Source of the DNA: Rhizobium sp. SL42
GTDB lineage: Bacteria; Pseudomonadota; Alphaproteobacteria; Rhizobiales; Rhizobiaceae
Reading direction: 5' to 3'
DNA: 64,000 nt
Assembly: GCF_021729845.1 (NCBI RefSeq)
Contig: NZ_CP063397.1
Coordinates: forward strand, 2,990,001 to 3,054,000
The notes under the pieces are model-generated. The model ran no database searches and had not been told where the DNA came from. It saw only the letters and a program-made list of their open reading frames with translations. Below, piece after piece: positions 27,728-36,840 of this stretch. How positions within the stretch are numbered: position 1 is the stretch's first letter; each line of letters opens with the position of its first letter. A program made the position numbers and the translations under genes.

Positions 27728-29332
27728 ATGCAAACATTGGCTGTGATTTGGGCATCACTGAAAGAGTTCCTGACCACTGAATCGATCTTGGTGGCCATTG
27801 CGATGGCCGCAACCACAGTCATCGGTCTGATCTTCGGTCGATACGAGATCAGATTGCGCCGCCTACGAATGATCCGCGACTACATTGCCGCCTTTCCGAC
27901 TACGGCTGGCGGCGATGGCGCACAGGGCATAAATCCATCATTCGAGTTTGTCCGGACGAAATACTCGGCTGACGTCGAGCCATACGCGCCGCCCCCGGAA
28001 GCATCCAGAACGCCGCCAAATGGAGAACCCGGGGCAAAGGAAAACGCTGACGAACTGGTCTCCCAGATCACCGCCACCATCGAGCAGACACATCGTTTTG
28101 GGCGCCAGCACGATCGCCAGTTGCTCTTGTCATCGTTGCCCTACGCACTTGTCGTGATGACCGGATTCTATATTTCACTCATCCCTTTGTGCAGCATGAT
28201 CAATGCCACCTGTACGCAGGATCTGGTGCTCAGCCTATTCATCACCGGCGGATTGCCGGGATCTGGCGGTGCAGAAGCAAACCAGACAATCCGGATTGCA
28301 GCAGAAAACACCGCGACAGTTGCAGCCTTTGCCTTCATCGGCGCCTATGTCGCTTCGCTCCGTTATCTGGTCAAGGCTCTCGCCGTCTTCGACCTGTCTG
28401 CTTACACCTTCATCCGCCAGGCCGCGATGATCGTCGTCTCCGTCCTCGTCACGATCATCCTTTACCGAGCCTTGCCCAATCCACTTCTTGCAATTGCGGA
28501 TTTCGCAAAGCCGCCATCGAATAACACGCCGATCACGATTAATCCGGGTATCCCGCTGATCTGGATCCTGCTGGCACTGTGTTTCGGCCTCTTGCCGGAA
28601 AGCGCAATACAATTTGCCTTGCTTAAGTCGACCAGCGTTATCAATTGGATCAAGCAGACCGACGACCGATTCAAGGACTGGACAAGGGTCATACCACTCG
28701 ATGCAATCGATGGCATAGACTACTTCACCCGGTTCCGATTGGAGGAATGCGGCATCTCCGAAGTCCAGTCGCTCGCGACCTACAATCCGATCATGCTGCA
28801 CATCGAAACACCTTATGGCATTTACCAGGCCATAGATTGGATCGCACAGGCGCAACTTTGCTGCGTTGTCGGACTGGACCGCTTCCTGCTGCTACGCCAG
28901 TTCAACGTCCGGACCATTTTTGATCTGGAACGCGCGTTGAAGCAGGATCGAAAGCTAGCGGCCGACGAACAGCAAGCAATCGACAAGTTCGACCGGATTT
29001 ATGCTGCTGTTCTCTTCGCGCCCAACAACCTGTTGCAAGGCATTCAGACCACGAGCAACGCAAAATTCCTGATCCCTGGTGACGAAGCAGGACAGGTGCG
29101 GGAAGTGGATGCAGGAGAGTTCAGCCGTTGGGCATTGTCCTCGATTACGGGCACAGCGAAAGACGCCTCCCGCGCTATCGAACACCTGATGGACTGGATC
29201 GGTGATGATCTGCACGTTCGTCGCCTGCGGCGTCTATGGAACGAGATTTCCGGACGCCTCGGTCCCTTGTCTCTCACCTTGTTGAGCGATGACGATATCC
29301 GTAAAAATGCGGGCGCGCCCGTCAAACAGTAA
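27728..29332 (+). CDS. Unrecognised 534-aa membrane protein
   Basis: I do not recognise the family. From ATG 27728 (GGGGGAT about 6 bp upstream) the product has an N-terminal helix (ILVAIAMAATTVIGLIFG, about residues 20-37), a variable Pro-rich hydrophilic loop (about 60-110), four or so further helices between about 140 and 310 (LLSSLPYALVVMTGFYISLI, VAAFAFIGAYVASLRYLV, QAAMIVVSVLVTIILYRAL, LIWILLALCFGLLPES), then a soluble C-terminal half of about 220 residues. That half has two repeats that resemble helix-hairpin-helix or SAM-like folds (FRLEECGISEVQSLA and FLLLRQFNVRTIFDLERAL). It lies after a terminator and before an NAD-dependent dehydrogenase gene. Confidence 0.75.
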   Translation: MQTLAVIWASLKEFLTTESILVAIAMAATTVIGLIFGRYEIRLRRLRMIRDYIAAFPTTAGGDGAQGINPSFEFVRTKYSADVEPYAPPPEASRTPPNGEPGAKENADELVSQITATIEQTHRFGRQHDRQLLLSSLPYALVVMTGFYISLIPLCSMINATCTQDLVLSLFITGGLPGSGGAEANQTIRIAAENTATVAAFAFIGAYVASLRYLVKALAVFDLSAYTFIRQAAMIVVSVLVTIILYRALPNPLLAIADFAKPPSNNTPITINPGIPLIWILLALCFGLLPESAIQFALLKSTSVINWIKQTDDRFKDWTRVIPLDAIDGIDYFTRFRLEECGISEVQSLATYNPIMLHIETPYGIYQAIDWIAQAQLCCVVGLDRFLLLRQFNVRTIFDLERALKQDRKLAADEQQAIDKFDRIYAAVLFAPNNLLQGIQTTSNAKFLIPGDEAGQVREVDAGEFSRWALSSITGTAKDASRAIEHLMDWIGDDLHVRRLRRLWNEISGRLGPLSLTLLSDDDIRKNAGAPVKQ

Positions 29333-29411
29333 ACTCCACCGATCGTCTTCCCCTCTCCACAACCTTGCGCTATGCCTTGTGCCGACATTTTCGCAGGCAG
29401 GGAGCATGGGC

Positions 29412-30281
29412 ATGGCAAGGGTCGCATTCATCGGTTTGGGCGTCATGGGATATCCGATGGCGGGGCATCTGAAAGCCAAGGGCGGCCATGATGTGACCGT
29501 CTACAACCGCACCACCGCCAAGGCAGAAGCCTGGGTGAAGCAGCACGGCGGCCGCCACGCGCTCATCCCGGCCGAAGCAGCCAAAGATGCGGATTTCGTG
29601 TTTACCTGTGTCGGCAATGACGACGATCTGCGCTCCGTCACCATCGGCGAAAATGGCGTCCTGTCCGGCATGAAGCCAGGCGCGATCCTGATCGACAACA
29701 CGACGGCCTCTGCCGAAGTGGCGCGCGAACTGGCGATGGCTGCCGAAGCGAAAGGCTGCGGCTTCATCGACGCCCCAGTGTCGGGCGGTCAGGCAGGCGC
29801 CGAAAACGGCGTGTTGACTGTGATGTGCGGCGGCGATGACAAGACCTTCGAACAGGCAAAGCCGGTCATCGAGGCCTTTGCCCGGATGGTCGGCCTGATG
29901 GGGCCGACTGGCGCCGGCCAGCTGACCAAGATGGTCAACCAGATTTGCATCGCCGGCCTTGTCCAGGGCCTCGCGGAGGGGATTCACTTTGGCAAGAAAG
30001 CCGGCTTGGACATTGAAAAGGTTATCGAAGTTATCTCCAAAGGCGCGGCTGGCTCTTGGCAGATGGAGAACCGTCACAAGACCATGGCCGCCGGTAAATA
30101 CGACTTCGGCTTTGCCGTCGACTGGATGCGCAAGGATCTCGACATCGTATTGACGGAAGCCAAGAGCAACGGGGCAACCTTACCCGTCACGGCACTGGTC
30201 GATCAGTTCTATGGCGAGGTGCAGAAACTCGGCGGCAAGCGCTGGGATACGTCGTCCCTGCTGGCGCGGCTCGAGAAATGA
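29412..30281 (+). CDS. NAD(P)-dependent beta-hydroxyacid dehydrogenase (3-hydroxyisobutyrate dehydrogenase family)
   Basis: The 289-aa product has the Rossmann motif VAFIGLGVMGYPMAGHL at residues 4-20, the family signature DAPVSGGQAGAENG with the substrate-binding Ser/Gly, and the catalytic Lys in GQLTKMVNQ. Members reduce or oxidise 3-hydroxyisobutyrate, tartronate semialdehyde or related acids; which one is unclear. Of two close ATGs, 29412 is preferred because GGGAG is then 8 bp upstream. Its stop overlaps the start of the DNA-alkylation-repair gene by 4 bp (ATGA), so the two are translationally coupled although their roles look unrelated. Confidence 0.9.
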   Translation: MARVAFIGLGVMGYPMAGHLKAKGGHDVTVYNRTTAKAEAWVKQHGGRHALIPAEAAKDADFVFTCVGNDDDLRSVTIGENGVLSGMKPGAILIDNTTASAEVARELAMAAEAKGCGFIDAPVSGGQAGAENGVLTVMCGGDDKTFEQAKPVIEAFARMVGLMGPTGAGQLTKMVNQICIAGLVQGLAEGIHFGKKAGLDIEKVIEVISKGAAGSWQMENRHKTMAAGKYDFGFAVDWMRKDLDIVLTEAKSNGATLPVTALVDQFYGEVQKLGGKRWDTSSLLARLEK

Positions 30282-30982
30282 CACCCGGGCCGCAGTCAAC
30301 GACCAAAGATCTCATTGCGCATCTGAAAAGCGTGCGCGACGATCAGCAAGTCAGGACTATGGCCCGCTTCGCCATTGCCACCGAAACCGCACTGGGCATA
30401 TCAAATCCCACCCTGCAGAAGATCGCCCGTCAGATCGGGAAAAATCATTCCCGCGCACTGGAACTCTGGCAAAGCGGCATGCGCGATGCACGCATGTTGG
30501 CAATTTACACCGCTGATCCAGGAAAAATGACCAGTTCCGATGTCCAGTCCTGGGCCGCGGACTTCAATTCATGGGAAATCGTCGATGCCGCAGCCGATCT
30601 GCTGACCGAGTTGCCTGACTGGCAAGGTCTGGTCGCACACTTTGCCGACGACGATCGCGAATATGTGCGGAGGGCTGCGTTTGCGATGATCGCCGGCGCC
30701 TGCGTTCACAACAAATCTGAGCCAGACGCCACCTTCCTCGCTTTTCTGGCACTGATCGAGCGACATCGCGGTGATCCGCGCAACTTCGTCAAGAAATCGG
30801 TGAACTGGGCCTTGCGCAATATCGGCAAGCGCAATCTGGCCTGCCATGGCCCCGCACTTGCCTGCGCGGAACGCCTGGCCGAAAGCGGCGATAAGACCGC
30901 GCGCTGGATTGGACGGGAAGCCATCAAGGAATTGACGAGCGAAAAGATTCTCGCCCGTCATCGAAAAAGCCCGGCGGCTTAA
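30278..30982 (+). CDS. DNA alkylation repair family protein (AlkD-like HEAT repeats)
   Basis: The 234-aa protein is all helical, with ALK/HEAT-like repeats: MARFAIATETALGISNPTL, DSWEI-type segment FNSWEIVDAAADLL, EYVRRAAFAMIAGACVHNK, and FVKKSVNWALRNIGKRN, the signature seen in AlkC/AlkD-type glycosylases that remove bulky or charged alkyl bases. AlkD acts without base flipping. The Asn in KSVNWALRNIG is part of the conserved region. It is coupled to the dehydrogenase gene upstream. Its stop codon overlaps that of the convergent Lrp gene by 4 bp. Confidence 0.85.
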   Translation: MTPGPQSTTKDLIAHLKSVRDDQQVRTMARFAIATETALGISNPTLQKIARQIGKNHSRALELWQSGMRDARMLAIYTADPGKMTSSDVQSWAADFNSWEIVDAAADLLTELPDWQGLVAHFADDDREYVRRAAFAMIAGACVHNKSEPDATFLAFLALIERHRGDPRNFVKKSVNWALRNIGKRNLACHGPALACAERLAESGDKTARWIGREAIKELTSEKILARHRKSPAA

Positions 30983-31467
30983 TCCTCGTTCGACTTGTTG
31001 TTGTCGAGCATCATGTAGTCCAGCGGCAGCTCGGTCGTGTACTTGATCTGCTCCATGGCGAAGGCAGAAGACACGTCGCGGATTTCGATCCTGGCAATCA
31101 TGCGCTTGTAGAACGCGTCATATGCCGCGATGTCGGGAACGACCACGCGCAGGAGATAGTCGACATCACCGCTCATGCGGTAGAACTCGACCACTTCCGG
31201 AAATTCCGACACGACCTCCGAAAACCGCTTCAACCATTCGATCGAATGGCTCGACGTGCGGATCGAAACAAAAACCGTCACCTTGGTATTGACCTTGGCC
31301 GGATCGAGAAGCGCCACCCGACGGCGGATCACGCCGTCTTCCTCCATCTTCTGGATGCGTCGCCAGCACGGTGTGGTCGACAATCCGACCTTCTTTGCGA
31401 GGTCGGCAACTGCCAGGGTGGAGTCTTCCTGGAGAATGCGAAGAATTTTGCGGTCGAGACGGTCCAT
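30979..31467 (-). CDS. Lrp/AsnC-family transcriptional regulator
   Basis: The 162-aa product has the N-terminal winged helix (DRKILRILQEDSTLAVADLA and VGLSTTPCWRRIQKMEEDGVI, residues 5-48) and the C-terminal RAM effector domain (VTVFVSIRT, FYRMSGDVDYLLRVVVPD). Lrp-type regulators sense amino acids and form octamers. Which genes it controls is not evident; its neighbours are repair enzymes. It starts 50 bp downstream of the uracil-DNA-glycosylase-like gene on the same strand and could be read from that transcript. The C-terminal tail is Asn/Asp-rich (MLDNNKSNED). Confidence 0.93.
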   Translation of the reverse strand: MDRLDRKILRILQEDSTLAVADLAKKVGLSTTPCWRRIQKMEEDGVIRRRVALLDPAKVNTKVTVFVSIRTSSHSIEWLKRFSEVVSEFPEVVEFYRMSGDVDYLLRVVVPDIAAYDAFYKRMIARIEIRDVSSAFAMEQIKYTTELPLDYMMLDNNKSNED

Positions 31468-31517
31468 GACGGGTCCTGAAAAACTGATTTTCTCAGATAT
31501 ACCGGGATTCGCTCAAA

Positions 31518-32162
31518 TTAAGGAAAATTATTTCGATCTATCAACAGCGAAACCTCTCGCCTCAGCGCCGGCAATACCTCCGCCTCGAACCACGGATGTT
31601 TCTTCAGCCATCCGGTATTGCGCCAGCTCGGATGCGGCAAGGCCAGCACCCGTGGCCCCGGAACATTGCCATGAAGGAAATCACGCCAGTGTTCGACCGT
31701 CTCCGTCATGGTCCTGCGACGCCGACCGCCCAGATGCCAGGCCTGGGCGTATTGACCGATCGCCAGGATGAGTTCGATCTGAGGCATCGCATCCATCGCC
31801 GCCTGGCGCCATTGCGGTGCACATTCGCGCCGGGGCGGCAGGTCATGCCCCTGCGTATTGTATCCCGGAAAGCAGAAGCCCATCGGCACGATGGCAAACA
31901 GCGATCTGTCGTAGAAGGTCTCCCGATCGACATCGAGCCACTGCCGCAAGCGATCGCCGGACGCATCATTGAACGGAATCCCCGTCTCCTGCACCCGCAG
32001 ACCGGGTGCCTGACCGGCAATCAGGATCCGCGCGGTCTTCGACAGATAAGCCACCGGCCGGGGTTCGTGCGGCAGTCGATCGGCATCACCGCCCGCCGGG
32101 CAGTCACGACAGATCCGGCATTGGGCGATCGCTCGCCCGAGAACGTCAACCTGATCAGCCAT
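31518..32162 (-). CDS. Uracil-DNA glycosylase family protein
   Basis: The 214-aa protein belongs to the uracil-DNA glycosylase superfamily. It has an N-terminal Cys-rich segment (CRICRDC, Cys15, 18 and 21), the water-activating-type motif ILIAGQAPGLRVQETG, FAIVPMGFCFPGYN, and the late motif LPHPSWRNTGWLKKHP. This subgroup with GQAPG and HPSWRN is widespread in rhizobia; whether it removes uracil or another base has not been settled from sequence. GAGGC is 7 bp before the ATG at 32162. Genes for an AlkD-like protein and a nuclease-like protein are close by. Confidence 0.87.
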   Translation of the reverse strand: MADQVDVLGRAIAQCRICRDCPAGGDADRLPHEPRPVAYLSKTARILIAGQAPGLRVQETGIPFNDASGDRLRQWLDVDRETFYDRSLFAIVPMGFCFPGYNTQGHDLPPRRECAPQWRQAAMDAMPQIELILAIGQYAQAWHLGGRRRRTMTETVEHWRDFLHGNVPGPRVLALPHPSWRNTGWLKKHPWFEAEVLPALRREVSLLIDRNNFP

Positions 32163-32224
32163 CAATTGCCTCAAGCGAACAGGAGCGTTTCTCTTGCGTC
32201 TGACGAACTCTGCCGGTCACGCGA

Positions 32225-32851
32225 TCATTTCCCCCACCAGGTGCCAATTCGTTCGACTACGTATGTCAGAAACCCGTCCGTTGGCTCCATCTCCTCCAAC
32301 TGCCGGGCCCGGCGCCAATCAGACGGCATGTCGAAAGTTCCGCCCCAAATTCCCCGCTGATCTCCCCGAGCTTCAGCCTGGGCTGCGAGATAGCCACCGT
32401 CGGCCACAACAAGGCCCTGGCGCACCAATTCCTCCGCCAAATCCGTCTCGCCACTCTTGCAACGAACCAGTAGCCGCCCGTATTTATCCTGCCCGCTGGC
32501 CGCGCATACCCAATCGGCGCCATCCAGCATCCCGGCCAGCCCGTCGCGCGCCGCGTTTCCGCAATCATAGATTCTGCTGTCGCCCGTACACCGCTGGCCA
32601 AGTTCCGGCGCATCGACATCGAGAAGCCTGAAACGATTGCCATCTGCCGAAAGCGTATCGCCGTCCACCACATGAAACGGACCGACAATGTCCGTGACGG
32701 CGCTCTGCTCAAGCTTCGCAATGATGATCAACACCAGTGCCAGCATGCACAGACCCACAACTGCGTCATGCAACCGCCATCTGGACACCGCCACATTCTC
32801 TCCCATTTCGACAACGAATCCTTTGCGCATATGGCAAACAAATCCTTCCAT
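32225..32851 (-). CDS. Membrane-anchored thermonuclease-like (SNase) protein
   Basis: The product (up to 208 aa) has a basic N-terminus, one membrane helix (VVGLCMLALVLIIIAKL) and an extracytoplasmic SNase domain: FHVVDGDTLSADGNRFRLLDV, DAPEL, a Cys pair (QRCTGDSRIYDC), DKYGRLLVRC and LVRQGLVVADGG. Catalytic residues of staphylococcal nuclease (an Arg in RLLDVDAPE and one in YGRLL) are present, so nuclease activity in the periplasm is possible. The start is uncertain: ATGs at 32851, 32830 and 32806 all leave the anchor helix intact, and none has a strong ribosome binding site. It lies 62 bp upstream of the glycosylase gene on the same strand. Confidence 0.82.
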   Translation of the reverse strand: MEGFVCHMRKGFVVEMGENVAVSRWRLHDAVVGLCMLALVLIIIAKLEQSAVTDIVGPFHVVDGDTLSADGNRFRLLDVDAPELGQRCTGDSRIYDCGNAARDGLAGMLDGADWVCAASGQDKYGRLLVRCKSGETDLAEELVRQGLVVADGGYLAAQAEARGDQRGIWGGTFDMPSDWRRARQLEEMEPTDGFLTYVVERIGTWWGK

Positions 32852-32918
32852 GACAGGATCTTCTTAAGAAATGGCCGATAAGCTTGCTGTAAGTCAGCGG
32901 TAGAAAATCTTCCCAGTG

Positions 32919-34454
32919 ATGAGTAACGGCGTACCAACATCCACCGACAAGAACATTGTCGACCTGACGCGCTCCCACCACAGCCGGGCCGCGGCGAAAG
33001 CCGTGCGCACGACCCGTGAGCGCCTGCAGTCGGATCAAGGTGTCTCTCCCGCATTCGATGTCGAAATCCTCGGTATGCATCTGTCTGCGACCCTCCAGGG
33101 CGCCGCCGTGATGCCGGCCATCCTGTTGCTCGTCACTGGAATTGGCACATATCTCACATCAGAGCCGCGTCTCTTTCTCTGGGCGATTTTCGCGCTCAGC
33201 ATGCACGCACTCTGCATCCTGGTCGTCAAACGCGCCTCAAAGACAGTCATCACGCCGGAAAATCACAAACGCTGGCGACAGTTCCTGCTCGCGGGTCAGG
33301 TCGCGATGGGCTGCTCCTGGGCGATTTTTGCCACCCAGCAATGCGCCACCTGCGGCGGCAGCGGCTTTGTCTTTTTCAAAGGGGCCGTGCTGCTGCTGGT
33401 CCTTTCGGTCACCGCAATGGCCAATATGCTGCTTCGCCAGGCCGTCTTGTTCGGCTTCCTCCCGACGGTTGCGGCACTCGTCTATCTCTCCCTGACCAGT
33501 CGCCAGATGCTCGACCTCGGCCTGACGGCGGTATTCACCACGGCGCTGATCTTCTTCATCTACATCACCAACCGTTTGCATCAGGCGAATTTGAAGCTGC
33601 TCTCCTTCCAGACGGAGAAGGACGACCTGATCGCCGAACTGGAAGTGGCAAAGTCTCTGTCCGACGAGGCCCGCCGTCGCGCCGAAGAGGCGAATATGGC
33701 AAAGTCGCGCTTCCTCGCATCGATGTCGCATGAACTGCGCACGCCGCTGAACGCGATCCTGGGCTTCTCCGAGGTGATGGCAACCGAAATCCTGGGACCG
33801 CTGAACAACCCGCTTTACAAGGAATATGCCGGCGACATCCACCGCTCGGGCAAACATCTCCTCGAACTGATCAACGAAATCCTCGACCTGTCGCGTATCG
33901 AAGCTGGCAAGTATGAGCTGAGCGAAGAGGTTGTCTCGCTGCTGGAGCTTGCGGAAGACGGCATCGGCATGATCCAGCTCAGGGCGAAATCGAAGAATAT
34001 CCGCATCGAGGAACAGTTCGAACCCAACCTGCCCTCCGTCTGGGCCGACGAAAAAGCCATGCGCCAGGTTGTCTTGAACCTGCTATCGAATGCCGTGAAG
34101 TTTACCCCCCAGGGCGGCGAGATCATCGTCAAGGCAGGCTGGACCGCAGGCGGCGGTCAGTATGTCTCCATCCGTGACAACGGTCCCGGCATACCGGAAA
34201 ACGAAATTCCCGTCGTGCTCTCGGCTTTCGGCCAGGGTTCGATCGCCATCAAGAGCGCCGAGCAAGGCACCGGCCTTGGATTGCCGATCGTTCAGGCAAT
34301 CCTCGCCAAGCATGGCGGGGAATTCAAGCTCAAGTCGAAATTGCGCGAAGGCACGGAAGTCATTGCCATCCTGCCATCAAGCCGCGTCCTGGAAAGCCTT
34401 CCCGCAGTCAGCGAAGCCAAGGCCGTCGAGCCACGGCGCCGCCAGTTTGCCTGA
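32919..34454 (+). CDS. Membrane sensor histidine kinase (PdhS/PleC-DivJ-like kinase core)
   Basis: The 511-aa protein has several N-terminal membrane helices (about residues 60-215; e.g. AVMPAILLLVTGIGTYL, LIFFIYITNRL), a coiled linker, the phospho-accepting helix FLASMSHELRTPLNAILGFSE with His271, and an ATPase domain with N-box LNLLSNAVKF, GPGIP and GTGLGLPI. The H-box and following VMATEILGPL closely resemble rhizobial cell-cycle kinases of the PleC/DivJ/PdhS group; that it acts on DivK or PleD is an inference only. A GTG lies directly before the ATG at 32919; neither has a clear ribosome binding site. No response regulator is adjacent, and the gene abuts dgkA tail to tail. Confidence 0.9.
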   Translation: MSNGVPTSTDKNIVDLTRSHHSRAAAKAVRTTRERLQSDQGVSPAFDVEILGMHLSATLQGAAVMPAILLLVTGIGTYLTSEPRLFLWAIFALSMHALCILVVKRASKTVITPENHKRWRQFLLAGQVAMGCSWAIFATQQCATCGGSGFVFFKGAVLLLVLSVTAMANMLLRQAVLFGFLPTVAALVYLSLTSRQMLDLGLTAVFTTALIFFIYITNRLHQANLKLLSFQTEKDDLIAELEVAKSLSDEARRRAEEANMAKSRFLASMSHELRTPLNAILGFSEVMATEILGPLNNPLYKEYAGDIHRSGKHLLELINEILDLSRIEAGKYELSEEVVSLLELAEDGIGMIQLRAKSKNIRIEEQFEPNLPSVWADEKAMRQVVLNLLSNAVKFTPQGGEIIVKAGWTAGGGQYVSIRDNGPGIPENEIPVVLSAFGQGSIAIKSAEQGTGLGLPIVQAILAKHGGEFKLKSKLREGTEVIAILPSSRVLESLPAVSEAKAVEPRRRQFA

Positions 34455-34880
34455 TCAGAGATAGGCGATCAGGCGTGAGCCGATGACGTAGCCGACCAGC
34501 AATGCATTTGCGACGATCAGGCAGAAGACTGCAAACGATCCAAGATCCTTGGCATTGCGCCCGACTGTCGAAATCTCAGGCGAGATCCGATCGACAAGCT
34601 CCTCGATCGCCGTGTTCAACGCTTCCACGCAAAACATCAGCAACATCAGGATCAGGAAGCCGAGATATTCGAGGACAGTCGCGCCAACCAGCGCAAACAG
34701 GCCCAGACCGACGACCAGAGCCAGGAGTTCATGCCGGAAAGCGGCTTCGCCGATCAGCCGGCGAAATCCTTGCGAGGAATACTGACCGGCAGCGAAGAGA
34801 TGCGCGATGCCGGTCTTCTTCTGGATGATCTCGGCCGCGAGGGGTTCGTTCGCCGCCCACACTTTTTTCTGCTTAGCCAT
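34455..34880 (-). CDS. dgkA: Diacylglycerol kinase
   Basis: DgkA phosphorylates diacylglycerol in the inner membrane, recycling lipid used for periplasmic glucan decoration. The 141-aa product is slightly longer than E. coli DgkA (121 aa) because of an N-terminal extension; it has [16 protein letters not shown] and the signature [21 protein letters not shown] with the catalytic and metal-binding Glu residues, followed by the third helix. Its stop directly abuts that of the histidine kinase, and an 8-bp inverted repeat (34449-34456 with 34467-34474) covers both stops. The start overlaps the end of cobT by 8 bp, so it is co-transcribed with cobT. Confidence 0.93.
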   Translation of the reverse strand: MAKQKKVWAANEPLAAEIIQKKTGIAHLFAAGQYSSQGFRRLIGEAAFRHELLALVVGLGLFALVGATVLEYLGFLILMLLMFCVEALNTAIEELVDRISPEISTVGRNAKDLGSFAVFCLIVANALLVGYVIGSRLIAYL

Positions 34881-35895
34881 GGGTCTTGTTGCTCACGCCC
34901 GCCTGATCGAAGGTCGCCATGCCGGAATGGCAGGCGGCTGCAGCCTTGACGATACCGGCTGCGAGGGCCGCACCCGTCCCCTCGCCCAGCCGCATGCCAA
35001 GCGCCAGGAGCGGCGTCTTGCCAAGCTTTTCGATCGCCTTCAGATGGCCCGGCTCGCCCGACACATGACCGATCAGGCAATGATCGAGCGCCGCCGGATT
35101 GGCAGCCTTGAGGATCGACGCAGCGGCTGTCGCGACATAACCGTCGATCAGAACCGGAATTTTCTCCATGCGCGCCGCAAGGATCGCACCCGCCATGGCA
35201 GCGATTTCACGCCCACCGAGCCGGCGCATGATTTCGAGCGGATCGTTCAGGTGTTCCTTGTGGAACGCGACAGCCTGCTTGACGGCTGCGATCTTGCGCT
35301 GCAGCACGTCGCCTTCCGAACCCGTGCCCGGCCCAACCCAGTCTTCGGCCTCACCGCCGTAGAGCGCAAGGTTGATGGCAGCGGCGATCGTCGTATTGCC
35401 AATACCCATCTCACCGATGCACAGCAGGTCGGTGCCGCCGGCAATCGCTTCCATGCCGAAGGCCATGGTGGCCGCGCAATCGCGCTCGGACAGCGCCGGT
35501 TCGCTGGTGATGTCGCCTGTCGGATAGTCGAGCGCCAGATCGAAAATCTTCAGCCCCAGGTCATAGGTCACGCAGATCTGGTTGATCGCAGCACCGCCGG
35601 CGGCAAAGTTCTCGACCATCTGCTGGGTCACGGAAGGCGGAAATGGCGTGATGCCGTGCTTGGTGACGCCATGATTGCCAGCGAAAATTGCCACCAGCGG
35701 GCGGGTGACCGCCGGCGGCCGGCCCGACCATGCCGCAAGCCACATTGCGATTTCCTCAAGCCGTCCCAATGCACCAGGCGGCTTGGTCAACTGACGGTCA
35801 CGATCGCGCGCGGCAACCAGGGCAGCGGCGTTGGGTCCCGGCAGATCGCGCAACAGGGCGCGGAAATCGTCGAATGGCAGGCCGGTAACGGTCAT
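34873..35895 (-). CDS. cobT: Nicotinate-nucleotide-dimethylbenzimidazole phosphoribosyltransferase
   Basis: CobT activates 5,6-dimethylbenzimidazole to alpha-ribazole phosphate for the lower ligand of cobalamin. The 340-aa product has family landmarks [13 protein letters not shown] near the N-terminus, [20 protein letters not shown], the nucleotide-site [12 protein letters not shown], and the catalytic-Glu region [12 protein letters not shown] near the C-terminus. The ATG at 35895 is chosen over a 37-residue extension because the homologous N-terminus begins there. It is divergent from cobS (125 bp apart), whose product uses the CobT-derived alpha-ribazole phosphate, and overlaps dgkA by 8 bp. 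Confidence 0.96.
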   Translation of the reverse strand: MTVTGLPFDDFRALLRDLPGPNAAALVAARDRDRQLTKPPGALGRLEEIAMWLAAWSGRPPAVTRPLVAIFAGNHGVTKHGITPFPPSVTQQMVENFAAGGAAINQICVTYDLGLKIFDLALDYPTGDITSEPALSERDCAATMAFGMEAIAGGTDLLCIGEMGIGNTTIAAAINLALYGGEAEDWVGPGTGSEGDVLQRKIAAVKQAVAFHKEHLNDPLEIMRRLGGREIAAMAGAILAARMEKIPVLIDGYVATAAASILKAANPAALDHCLIGHVSGEPGHLKAIEKLGKTPLLALGMRLGEGTGAALAAGIVKAAAACHSGMATFDQAGVSNKTHG

Positions 35896-36019
35896 GAGGC
35901 GAGCTTCCTTGTAATCTTCCAGCAAATCAGGCTTTGTGGCCTCTCTCATACTGGCCACGGCCACCTGTCTCAACTTAAAAAGCGGCAGATGCGGTCGCCA
36001 TTTCACCGGACGACGATAA

Positions 36020-36805
36020 ATGCTGGATTGGCGCGCCTACATCGATGAAACAGCAAGGGCAGTTTCGTTTCTGAGCCGCCTGCCCGTCCCCGATCGTTGT
36101 TTCACCGGCCATGACGGCAGCCTCTCACGGACCGCCGCTGCATTCCCGCTCGCCGGACTGTTGATCGCGCTACCCTCCGCCTTCGTTCTGTGGCTGTCTC
36201 AGATGCTCAGTGCCGATGCCACCATAGCGGCACTGCTGACGATTGCGGTCAATGTCGCAATCACCGGCGCCCTGCATGAGGACGGCCTCTCGGATACGGC
36301 CGATGGCCTTGGCGGCGGCCATGATCGTGAAAAAGCCCTGACGATCATGAAGGATAGCCGCATCGGCACCTATGGCGCCCTCGCCCTGATCCTGTCGATT
36401 GCACTGAGGACGACAGCGCTTGCGGCACTGTGCACCCCCGGCGCCAATACGCCCGCCATCGCCGCATGGCTGGCCGGGGCAAGCCTAAGTCGCGGACTGA
36501 TGGCATGGCACTGGTCCGCCCTTCCGAGCGCGCGGGTCGAGGGTGTGGCATCGCGAGCGGGTGCGCCGGGCAAGCAGATCGCCAATCTAGCGCTTGTGCT
36601 GGGCGGTGCACTGGCCATCGCGCTCGGCTGGCTCACTCTACCCCTTGCACCACTGCTTGCCGCCGTGTGCGTCTCCGGAGCGATCAGCTACGTTTTTACC
36701 GCTCGCATCCGCCATCGGCTCGGTGGACAGACCGGTGACACGATCGGCGCCTGCCAGCAATTTGCCGAGATCGGCTTCCTCGTCACTCTTGCCATCGCCC
36801 TTTAG
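36020..36805 (+). CDS. cobS: Adenosylcobinamide-GDP ribazoletransferase (cobalamin synthase)
   Basis: CobS (CobV in the Pseudomonas scheme) joins adenosylcobinamide-GDP and alpha-ribazole (phosphate) in the inner membrane, the last assembly step of B12. The 261-aa product has LSRLPVP near the N-terminus, the metal-binding motif HEDGLSDTADGLGGG near residues 92-106, MKDSRIGTYG, and several membrane helices. It is divergent from cobT and followed on the same strand by DUF1289 (35 bp) and an aspartyl protease. No B12 riboswitch pattern is visible in the cobT-cobS gap. Confidence 0.95.
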   Translation: MLDWRAYIDETARAVSFLSRLPVPDRCFTGHDGSLSRTAAAFPLAGLLIALPSAFVLWLSQMLSADATIAALLTIAVNVAITGALHEDGLSDTADGLGGGHDREKALTIMKDSRIGTYGALALILSIALRTTALAALCTPGANTPAIAAWLAGASLSRGLMAWHWSALPSARVEGVASRAGAPGKQIANLALVLGGALAIALGWLTLPLAPLLAAVCVSGAISYVFTARIRHRLGGQTGDTIGACQQFAEIGFLVTLAIAL

Positions 36806-36840
36806 GCAAACGATATAAGGAAATCGACTGGAAGGCCGCG

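Noticed and set aside
35896..36019. Cobalamin riboswitch between cobT and cobS
   Set aside because: I looked for a B12-box and the surrounding stems; no convincing match, and the gap is only 124 bp and divergent.
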